This document shows, in pieces, positions 8,241 to 14,438 of a stretch of 64,000 bases of DNA. The stretch covers positions 434,001-498,000 of the forward strand of contig NZ_JALKAH010000005.1 in assembly GCF_023015625.1 (NCBI RefSeq). Direction: 5' to 3'. The notes beneath the pieces were generated by a model that saw only the letters and a list, made by a program, of their open reading frames with translations, made no database searches and was not told the DNA's origin. The first letter of the stretch is position 1, and each line of letters opens with the position of its first letter. Source of the stretch: Yoonia sp. F2084L (GTDB lineage: Bacteria; Pseudomonadota; Alphaproteobacteria; Rhodobacterales; Rhodobacteraceae). Both the position numbers and the translations under genes were made by a program.

Positions 8241-9685
8241 CCAAAGACACCAAGGACCGCAAAGCTGACACAAGCCAAAAGACAGTAGCGGCTGACCCGG
8301 TCGGTCAGCGCAAAGACGACCGGATCATCATGCATATGGCCGCGGTGCGTGACCAGCACGAGACGCGAAAACCAATACAGCAATACGCTACAAATACCCC
8401 ACAACATCCCCGGCGCTGGATAAAGGTCAACAACCACCGGCGATGTCAGATAAAGCGCCAGAACCAGCACCGACACATAGCCAGCGGTTAAAGCGATCAT
8501 CGACAGGATCGGTAGATCATCGACGTTGTACCCGCGCGATGCACCTGACCCATCGCGGTTGACCATATCAACAAGTTCGGCCTGCCTTTTGACGGCTGCG
8601 AGGGCAAAGAAGAAAAACACCGCAAAAGCCAAAAGCCAAACGGACAGCTCGATACCTGTTGCCACACCACCCGCGATGATCCGGCCGGCATAAAGACCCG
8701 CGAGCACAGCGATATCAAGGATCGCCCGTTTCTTGAACGTGAGCGAGTAAGCAGTCGTCATCAAAAAGTAACCGATCATCACTGTAAGCAGCCCCAGGCT
8801 GTTCAGCGCAGCAACCATCAAGCCGAAACACAACAGCACCACGCTCAAACCGCTGGCATGGGCAATCGACATACTGCCAGACGCCAACGGACGATCGCGT
8901 TTGCGTGGGTGGTTACGGTCTGACTTCAAATCAATCAGATCGTTCAGAAGATAGACGCCGGACGACACAGCGCAGAATGCAACAAACGCGGTCAGTGCCG
9001 CGAAAAACGTCATGGTGTCGAACTGCTGTGCGGCAAGAACTGGTAGAAAAACCAGCAGGTTTTTGACATATTGATGCGGTCGCAATGCGCGCAGATATGG
9101 CACTAGCGTTCTTTGTCGCGTGGACAGGTGTTCGGCATCAGGTTGCAACCGGTCAACCTGAGCACGCAAAGATACGGGCACATCGACAGTCAGAGCGCCA
9201 GACGCCGCCTCCCAAACGGGCAAATCCGCGCGCGCATCCCCCATGTAGTAGAATCCGGCATCGCCATAAAGACGGGTCAGATGCGCCGCCTTCTGCGCAG
9301 ATTTGAGGTTTGTCACGTCGTCAGATCCATAGACGGCATCGAAAATGCCCAGATGTGCCGCGATCCGCTCGGCCAATCCTTGCGTCGTTGCGGTGACAAG
9401 GACAGCTTGCCCACCTGACGCGCGCCAGTCTGCGATATATGCCATGACATCCGGGTTATAGGGCAGTGTCGCCACATCAATATCAGCCGCTGCCGACAGA
9501 TATGTCTTGAGCCGCGCGCGGCCACCTAACGCCGCCCCGGCAGCGCCTGCACCGGTGCGCCAATCACACCCGAGGGCAGACCAAAAACTTTCGAACAACA
9601 TGTCCGTTCTGATCAAAGTGCCATCAAGATCGACCGCCAAAATAGGCCGCTTCGTTTCTGCGAAACTTGTTTTTTTGTAACTCAC
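8237..9685 (-). CDS. HAD phosphatase-UbiA prenyltransferase fusion (decaprenylphospho-phosphoribose synthase type)
   Basis: A 482-residue two-domain protein. Residues about 14-190 form a HAD phosphatase with motif I VDLDGTLIRTD (Asp19, Asp21), motif II LVTATTQ and motif IV MGDARADLPV. From about residue 200 comes a UbiA-type polyprenyl transferase with eight or nine membrane helices and the metal-diphosphate site NDLIDLKSDRNHPRKRDRP. In mycobacteria separate proteins transfer phosphoribose from PRPP to decaprenyl phosphate (UbiA) and remove the 5-phosphate; here both steps are probably joined in one polypeptide. It is the first gene of the arabinose-donor operon. A plain ubiquinone prenyltransferase role is unlikely given the neighbours. 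Confidence 0.84.
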   Translation of the reverse strand: MSYKKTSFAETKRPILAVDLDGTLIRTDMLFESFWSALGCDWRTGAGAAGAALGGRARLKTYLSAAADIDVATLPYNPDVMAYIADWRASGGQAVLVTATTQGLAERIAAHLGIFDAVYGSDDVTNLKSAQKAAHLTRLYGDAGFYYMGDARADLPVWEAASGALTVDVPVSLRAQVDRLQPDAEHLSTRQRTLVPYLRALRPHQYVKNLLVFLPVLAAQQFDTMTFFAALTAFVAFCAVSSGVYLLNDLIDLKSDRNHPRKRDRPLASGSMSIAHASGLSVVLLCFGLMVAALNSLGLLTVMIGYFLMTTAYSLTFKKRAILDIAVLAGLYAGRIIAGGVATGIELSVWLLAFAVFFFFALAAVKRQAELVDMVNRDGSGASRGYNVDDLPILSMIALTAGYVSVLVLALYLTSPVVVDLYPAPGMLWGICSVLLYWFSRLVLVTHRGHMHDDPVVFALTDRVSRYCLLACVSFAVLGVFG

Positions 9686-9856
9686 CGCTGTGCGCTGTCC
9701 GATATAAGGCTGATAAATCTTGGAATTGACTTCGTTGACTTATGTCATGGGTAGCAGGCAGCAGTAATATGGCAAGGCTTTGGAGTCAGTATGGTGGCAA
9801 GAGCCGCAGTTGATGCTTGCATTCCAGCCACACAGAAAACGCAGTTAGCGCTGTTT
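9686..9856. promoter_or_regulatory. Intergenic region: 3' end of puc operon and promoter of the arabinose operon
   Basis: These 171 bases separate the last gene of the puc operon from the UbiA-like gene, both leftward. The operon promoter must lie here unless transcription continues from puc. Just after the repeat-protein stop there is only a weak inverted repeat (AAAAC at about 9837-9841 and GTTTT at about 9853-9857). I found no convincing terminator, so read-through from the puc operon is possible. Confidence 0.35.
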
Positions 9857-10927
9857 TCAGTCCTTGCGTCCCGCACTTTGTCTTCGCGTCAGAGTTGGCA
9901 GACCTATCATCTTTGAAAAAGAAAAACCGTTGCCACCCTTTTTGGATGCTTCACCTGAGCGGCGAATGACCAGTGGCAGGAACAGATTTGCCATACGGCC
10001 GTGTCGTGGGATGATCGAACCATTGAATGGCTTGCGCCGACTGGTCAGTCCAATGGGAAAGCTCGCCATGCGGGCGTGGCGCGGGAAGATTGAACCTGTG
10101 AATGGTTTGCGTTTGCTGAGCAGCGAAATCGGAAAATTCGCCATGCGGGGCCCACCCGGCATAAGGGCATTTGTTCCCGTCTTCCCATTGATGAGCAAAG
10201 GGAACGGGACGGTCGCCATACGGCCATGACGCGGTATCAAGGATCTGTTGAATGGCTTGCGACGGCTGATTAACGGGATCGGAAAGTTCGCCATACGGGC
10301 GTGGCGCGGGAAAATCGAACCGGTAAAAGGCGTCCGACGACTGATTAATGGGATAGGGAAATCAGCCATCCGGGCATGGCGCGGAAAGATTGACGCCGAA
10401 AACGGTTCGCGACGATCAATCAGCGGTACGGCAAATTCTGTCAGATGAAACCTTCGCGACGACAGAGAATTTGCGCCGGGTTTGCGCCGACTGATCAGCG
10501 GGATCGGCCAGTCAGCCATATGGAAGTTGGTTGTTCCCGGCTCTCGGTGCACTGTCAGCATATGCGGGTGATCCGCCAGGATGCTTTTGCCAAGCCGTGG
10601 TTCGTCTTTGACATAGACTTCCTCGGTCAGTGACCCGAGATTTGCCGCACTATGCTTGGCCGTGACGTCGCGCGTGATCTGCGCGACGCGCAGCGGCTTA
10701 TAGCCAGCGCGCACAAGCATGACGACGCCGCCACTGGCCATCCGGTCCTGATATGCGCGCGCGGTTGCTTCGGACACACTCTTGGCGACAAGGTTCTCAA
10801 CAAGGCCGCTGGCGTCATCGTACACATCAACGATGCGCGTTGAGAGCCGATTGATCTGAACCAGTTCGTATTTCGCTTTGCGCGCTTGATCGGCGCTGTC
10901 GAAATATCGCGTAATGACTTGTGTCAT
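9857..10927 (-). CDS. Basic 25-residue tandem-repeat protein coupled to pucC (uncharacterised)
   Basis: A 356-residue protein I do not recognise as a named gene. Residues 1 to about 105 look like a small globular domain with YFDSADQARKAKYEL and the pattern AYQDRMASGGVVMLVRA, which resembles the YflT/general-stress type of domain (inference). Residues 136-310 are seven tandem 25-residue units, with a degenerate eighth at 311-335. The consensus is R-M-A-N/D-F-P-I-P-L-I-S-R-R-K-P-F-T/N-G-S-I-F/I-P-R-H-A/G. The repeats and tail are very rich in Arg and Lys. No signal peptide or long membrane helix is seen. Its ATG overlaps the pucC stop by four bases, so it is probably translated from the puc mRNA. 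A role in antenna assembly, membrane shaping or stress protection is possible but unproven. Confidence 0.8.
   Translation of the reverse strand: MTQVITRYFDSADQARKAKYELVQINRLSTRIVDVYDDASGLVENLVAKSVSEATARAYQDRMASGGVVMLVRAGYKPLRVAQITRDVTAKHSAANLGSLTEEVYVKDEPRLGKSILADHPHMLTVHREPGTTNFHMADWPIPLISRRKPGANSLSSRRFHLTEFAVPLIDRREPFSASIFPRHARMADFPIPLISRRTPFTGSIFPRHARMANFPIPLISRRKPFNRSLIPRHGRMATVPFPLLINGKTGTNALMPGGPRMANFPISLLSKRKPFTGSIFPRHARMASFPIGLTSRRKPFNGSIIPRHGRMANLFLPLVIRRSGEASKKGGNGFSFSKMIGLPTLTRRQSAGRKD
9923..10522 (-). repeat. Array of eight 75-base coding repeats
   Basis: Seven complete in-frame 75-base units (9998-10522) and one degenerate unit (to 9923) encode the 25-residue repeats of the puc-linked protein. 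Units 3, 4, 6 and 7 are the most alike; unit 5 has diverged most (its PRH end is replaced by PGG). The array looks like the product of repeated in-frame duplication and could vary in copy number between strains. Confidence 0.85.
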
Positions 10928-12363
10928 GAAACCTCCACTGGGTTGTTTTGCGGCACCGGTTCGCGTTTCGCTTTCGGACGTCTGCCGCTCTTCATCAGCA
11001 TTGGCAGGGCCACCGCAACGGTCGCGACCAAGAAGGCAATCTCAATACCGAATACGATATTATAAGGCGTTTGGGCACTCAGTCCCGTTGCAGGCGAAAG
11101 CCCGACAAGCACATCTCTGACAATGCCCGCAAGCAGGACACCGGTACCGGCACAGGTTGCTTGCACAGCACCCCATGCCCCAATTGACAGACCGACCCGT
11201 CCCGCCGGCGCATCTGTTATGGTCGCTGTCAGCGTTGCGTGCCCGAAAAGGCCGGCCCCAAGTCCAACGAACAAGGTTCCTGCAACAAAGAGCGCCGGCC
11301 CCAAAGCCACAGAGGACAGGATAATCGCCAGAAAGCCCGGAATGCCCACCGCCGCGCCCATTGCTGCCAGTTGAAGCGGCGCGCTACCGGCTGAAAGTGC
11401 CTTTGATGCGATTGCAAAACCGATCAACGTCCCTGCGGCGAAGATCGCTGTCAGCAATGTGGTCTGCGCCACCGAGAACCCAAGCGTCTGTCCGCCGTAA
11501 GGTTCCAAAAGCACGTCAGCCATGCCAAACCCGAAGGTCCCCAAACCAATCAATACCAAAAGAGGCTTTGCGCCGGGCCGATTTGTCAGTGCGCGCCACG
11601 CAACAGAAAACCGCTCGTGTTTTGCGGTTTCCATCTCGCGGGCGCGGGTCCGGTCGCGCGCTTCCTGTTTCCACAAAGCCGTGAGGTTCAGCGCGACGGT
11701 CACGACCGCAGAACCTTGGATGACCTGAATCAATCTTCCGGGCGTATAGTTCGTCAGCAGCGCACCATAGACAATCGCGCTGATCACCATGCCCACCAAT
11801 AGCATGACATACATAAGACCTACGACCTTTGGATGGTCTTCATCCTTCACCAGATCGGTCGCCAGCGCCAGACCGACGGTCTGCACCATATGAACACCAG
11901 CACCCACCAACAGAAACGCTAGTGCGGCGGCGGAAAGGCCGATCCAACGCGGGGCGTCGATCGCTTCACCATAGCCGGACAAAACGAGCAGCGCGAATGG
12001 CATGATCGCGAAGCCGCCAAACTGATAAAGTGTGCCCTTCCAAATATAGGGCGCACGCCGCCAGCCCAACGCCGAGCGATGGGTGTCAGACTTAAAGCCG
12101 ATCAGCGTGCGAAATGGCGCAAATATGAGCGGGAGCGCCAACATCCCGGCGACAAGGGTTGCGGGGACAGAAAGCTCGACGATCATGACCCGGTTCAATG
12201 TGCCGATCAGCAGCACCAAAGCCATGCCGACCGTGACTTGAAAAAGCGACAGTCGCAGCAACCGCGACAAAGGCACGTCATCCGTCGCCACATCTGCGAA
12301 CGGCAGATATTTTGGCGTCAACGACGCAAGACGGCGCAAAGCGATGTCACGAAGTTTTGGCAT
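10924..12363 (-). CDS. pucC: PucC-type bacteriochlorophyll-delivery transporter (MFS/BCD family)
   Basis: A 479-residue membrane protein with about twelve helices. Conserved PucC/LhaA segments include SLFQVTVGMALVLLIGTLNR, TLIGFKSDTHRSALGWRRAP followed by YIWKGT, and GFGMADVLLEPYGGQTLGFS. The family assists assembly of light-harvesting complexes, probably by supplying bacteriochlorophyll or holding the LH proteins. I chose the ATG at 12361-12363, which has a TGGGAA element upstream; an upstream in-frame start would add 16 residues not seen in the family and lie in the stem-loop. It follows pucBA in the usual order and overlaps the repeat-protein gene by four bases. Confidence 0.93.
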   Translation of the reverse strand: MPKLRDIALRRLASLTPKYLPFADVATDDVPLSRLLRLSLFQVTVGMALVLLIGTLNRVMIVELSVPATLVAGMLALPLIFAPFRTLIGFKSDTHRSALGWRRAPYIWKGTLYQFGGFAIMPFALLVLSGYGEAIDAPRWIGLSAAALAFLLVGAGVHMVQTVGLALATDLVKDEDHPKVVGLMYVMLLVGMVISAIVYGALLTNYTPGRLIQVIQGSAVVTVALNLTALWKQEARDRTRAREMETAKHERFSVAWRALTNRPGAKPLLVLIGLGTFGFGMADVLLEPYGGQTLGFSVAQTTLLTAIFAAGTLIGFAIASKALSAGSAPLQLAAMGAAVGIPGFLAIILSSVALGPALFVAGTLFVGLGAGLFGHATLTATITDAPAGRVGLSIGAWGAVQATCAGTGVLLAGIVRDVLVGLSPATGLSAQTPYNIVFGIEIAFLVATVAVALPMLMKSGRRPKAKREPVPQNNPVEVS

Positions 12364-12387
12364 TGGTATTCCCAAGTCAAGCGCCCC

Positions 12388-12415
12388 GTGGATGCCCACA
12401 CGCACGGGCATCCAC
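12388..12415 (-). promoter_or_regulatory. pucA-pucC intercistronic stem-loop
   Basis: GTGGATGCCC (12388-12397) and GGGCATCCAC (12406-12415) form a perfect 10-base stem with an 8-base loop, 24 bases before the pucC start. No T tract follows in the direction of puc transcription, so it is more likely a barrier to 3' decay or an attenuator than a plain terminator. An equivalent hairpin in Rhodobacter keeps the short pucBA mRNA abundant relative to pucC. Confidence 0.75.
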
Positions 12416-12469
12416 CGGTTTTTACTGAGCTGAGCGTTGGGGCCCTAGCGGCACCCAGGATGCGCGCAA

Positions 12470-12829
12470 CTAGTTGTCAACAATCAACGGTGGTGCCTGT
12501 CCCGCTGATGCGGAGGCGAGCACTTCATCCGTTTGCAAAATGGCCTGGGTGACCGTGCCATCTTGCAAGATGACCGTCACGACACGCCCTGTTTCGCTTG
12601 AATCTATGACATAAGCAGCCTTGGCCGTGTCCATTTCAGGCACAACCATTGCGGCTGACATCTGTGCGTCACCTGTTCCAAGTGGTTGACCAGACAAGAA
12701 ATCAGCGACCCAGGATGTATTGCTCACCACTGCAACGTGGACAGCAAAAGATCCAAGGGCAACTGCGCCTAGGAATACGGGAACCCCAACAGCAGGAGGG
12801 ACAACAAGCCACATTTTTGCATTGTTCAT
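12470..12829 (-). CDS. pucA: Light-harvesting 2 alpha polypeptide with long C-terminal extension
   Basis: Residues 1-47 are a standard LH2 alpha chain: short cytoplasmic head MNNAKMWLVVPP, one membrane helix, His31 as ligand of the 850-type bacteriochlorophyll, and TSW at 38-40. Ungapped alignment with the Rhodoblastus acidophilus alpha chain places Phe44 and Leu45 where high-wavelength LH2 has Tyr44 and Trp45. The usual chain is 50-60 residues; this one is 119. The extra part, about 72 residues, is periplasmic, rich in Ala, Val and acidic residues, and has no second helix. The start has a strong GGAGGT site at 12835-12840. pucB ends 11 bases upstream. Confidence 0.93.
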   Translation of the reverse strand: MNNAKMWLVVPPAVGVPVFLGAVALGSFAVHVAVVSNTSWVADFLSGQPLGTGDAQMSAAMVVPEMDTAKAAYVIDSSETGRVVTVILQDGTVTQAILQTDEVLASASAGQAPPLIVDN

Positions 12830-12840
12830 AACCTACCTCC

Positions 12841-12996
12841 TTATCCCAGCCACGGTGTTGAAACCGCCACGAGCAGGTGAGCAATCAAAGCGATTGCCCC
12901 AAATACGCGCGTGCCGTCGATGAGATAGCTGTGTACTTCTTCAGCTTCTCTGAGGTTCAAGCCGGTTGGCCAAACCTTGTCTTCATCATCGGACAT
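12841..12996 (-). CDS. pucB: Light-harvesting 2 beta polypeptide
   Basis: This 51-residue gene is read from the ATG at 12994-12996 to a TAA at 12841-12843. The product begins MSDDEDKVWPTGLNLREAEE and continues with VHSYLIDGTRVFGAIALIAH and LLVAVSTPWLG. It is a classic LH2 beta chain with one membrane helix. His40 would ligate the paired bacteriochlorophyll, while His22 and Arg30 lie near the 800-nm pigment site. A GGAGGA ribosome site precedes it by 8 bases. It is the first gene of the puc operon; two PpsR-type palindromes lie about 115-155 bases upstream. Confidence 0.95.
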   Translation of the reverse strand: MSDDEDKVWPTGLNLREAEEVHSYLIDGTRVFGAIALIAHLLVAVSTPWLG

Positions 12997-13108
12997 CTCC
13001 GAAATCCTCCTTCATTTATTCATTAAGAAGCGGGGATGACCGAGATCTTTCGCGGTCAACTTGAGCCTCTGAGTATCGCGTCAATTTGACGCAGACACAG
13101 GCCGAATG

Positions 13109-13126
13109 TGTCACCAAATACTGACA
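13109..13126. promoter_or_regulatory. PpsR/CrtJ-type palindrome 1 upstream of pucB
   Basis: The 18-base element TGT-CACCAAATACTG-ACA fits the TGT-N12-ACA consensus of the photosynthesis repressor PpsR/CrtJ exactly. It is about 113 bases before the pucB start. Confidence 0.72.
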
Positions 13127-13134
13127 AAATCAAC

Positions 13135-13152
13135 TGTCAGAGATAGTTTACA
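13135..13152. promoter_or_regulatory. PpsR/CrtJ-type palindrome 2 upstream of pucB
   Basis: TGT-CAGAGATAGTTT-ACA again fits TGT-N12-ACA exactly. It is 26 bases from the first palindrome, centre to centre, about two and a half helical turns. Paired sites at this kind of spacing are typical of PpsR-controlled promoters. Confidence 0.72.
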
Positions 13153-13310
13153 CCTTGATGGCGATGCCAAAACCTACATTTTTCGCGGGTTACCAAAGCG
13201 TTAGATTACATCAGATATTACTGAATTTGGCTTGGAAAACCGGAACCCGGCGTCATTCCGCTGGCCAAATTGTGCAAGTTTTCCAAGGATTCGACCAAGC
13301 ACTGTAGAGG

Positions 13311-14339
13311 CTAGGCAGGTGGCGCGCTGGATTGCCTGCCGATGAACTCTGGCGCACAGTGAAGGCTGCCACCTGCCCCCGATACCGGATCAATGATGGC
13401 TGTCACCAACGCTTGCCCTGCTTCATGCCCAATCCGCCTTGCGGGCAGCCTGACGGTCGTCAGTGCGGGTTCAATCTCGGACGATCCTTTGAAATCACCG
13501 ATACCTACCACAGTCACATCTGACGGAACGATCAGACCACTTGCCGTCGCCCCGTATAGGGCACCGGTTGCCAGAATATCATTCCCGCAAATCAATGCTG
13601 AGGGCCGGTTCGTTTGGCAAAACAGACGCTTCGCATCTTCCTTTGAATCCGAAATGCTGTAGCGGGTCGTCAGCATCCATTCATCCCGAACTGTAACCCC
13701 AGCTGATCTTAGCGTCGTCAGCACAATCTCGCGTCTGGCGAGTGCGCGGTCATTCCCGTTGGTCGGGGGAAACATGCACGCAATCTGCCGATGACCCAGC
13801 GACAAGACATGCTCTGCAATCAATCTGCCAGCCTGTTCATTGTCCGCACCAATCGACGGATAACGGGACCCGGCGGCATAGTTCCACATCAAGACACAGG
13901 GTATTTCCTGACTGTCGAGCAACTGAAACACGGCCTCATCATGGTCCAGCCCCGTCAATACAACGCCATCAACGCGGTGTTCCAGAAACTTGCGCAAAAT
14001 GGCATACTCGCGTTGCAGGTCATACCCGTGCGAGGCCAAAAGGATCGTAAAGCCCTGCGCTGCGACCGCATCCGAGAAGGCCTGCACGACCTCCGCAAAG
14101 ATCGCGTGATCCAGTGTCGGGATCAAAACGCCAATCGTGCCAGAGCGGATGCCGTGGATGGTTTGTGCGGCTCTGTTGCGAATGTAGCCGGTGCGACGAA
14201 CCGCGGAATCAATCCTTTTCCGGGTTGCGGATTTCAGCAATTCTGGATGGTTGAAGTACCGTGACACCGTGGAGGGCGACACCCGCGCAGCCTTTGCGAC
14301 AGTGATGATATCCGCTTTTTTCGACTTATTTGCAGTCAC
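13311..14339 (-). CDS. LacI-family transcriptional regulator
   Basis: A 342-residue LacI/GalR protein. The N-terminal helix-turn-helix is ITVAKAARVSPSTVSRYFNH with the hinge helix region RNRAAQTIHGIRSGTIGVLI; a periplasmic-binding-protein-like effector domain follows. It is divergent from the tctABC-sauST operon, and an inverted repeat lies in the shared intergenic region. It therefore probably represses that operon until the substrate or a derivative is present. The effector is not predictable from sequence. Confidence 0.88.
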   Translation of the reverse strand: MTANKSKKADIITVAKAARVSPSTVSRYFNHPELLKSATRKRIDSAVRRTGYIRNRAAQTIHGIRSGTIGVLIPTLDHAIFAEVVQAFSDAVAAQGFTILLASHGYDLQREYAILRKFLEHRVDGVVLTGLDHDEAVFQLLDSQEIPCVLMWNYAAGSRYPSIGADNEQAGRLIAEHVLSLGHRQIACMFPPTNGNDRALARREIVLTTLRSAGVTVRDEWMLTTRYSISDSKEDAKRLFCQTNRPSALICGNDILATGALYGATASGLIVPSDVTVVGIGDFKGSSEIEPALTTVRLPARRIGHEAGQALVTAIIDPVSGAGGSLHCAPEFIGRQSSAPPA

Positions 14340-14364
14340 TTAACGCACCAAATCAGCTAATTTA

Positions 14365-14390
14365 TGAAAACATTTGCAAAACTATTTTCA
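14365..14390. promoter_or_regulatory. Candidate LacI-type operator before tctA
   Basis: TGAAAA (14365-14370) and TTTTCA (14385-14390) are inverted arms separated by 14 bases whose middle is the palindrome TTTGCAAA. It lies in the 99-base divergent region between the LacI-type gene and tctA. The position suits autorepression plus operon control. Confidence 0.5.
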
Positions 14391-14438
14391 TCGCTTAGCG
14401 TAAATGGTCAAGCCTAAGTTTGGGAGGAGTTGGGCACG

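Larger units (their letters stand above)
12997..13310 (-). promoter_or_regulatory. puc promoter region
   Basis: This 314-base gene-free stretch separates pucB from the 3' end of the LacI-type gene. It holds two PpsR-type palindromes (listed separately) and a long AT-rich leader before pucB. Both flanking genes are leftward, so this must contain the puc promoter. I see no convincing FnrL site (TTGAT-N4-ATCAA) and no clear terminator for the LacI gene. Confidence 0.7.

Noticed and set aside
9923-10522. Regular 75-base repeats as a possible CRISPR array
   Set aside because: The units are contiguous without unique spacers and encode an in-frame 25-residue protein repeat within a long gene.
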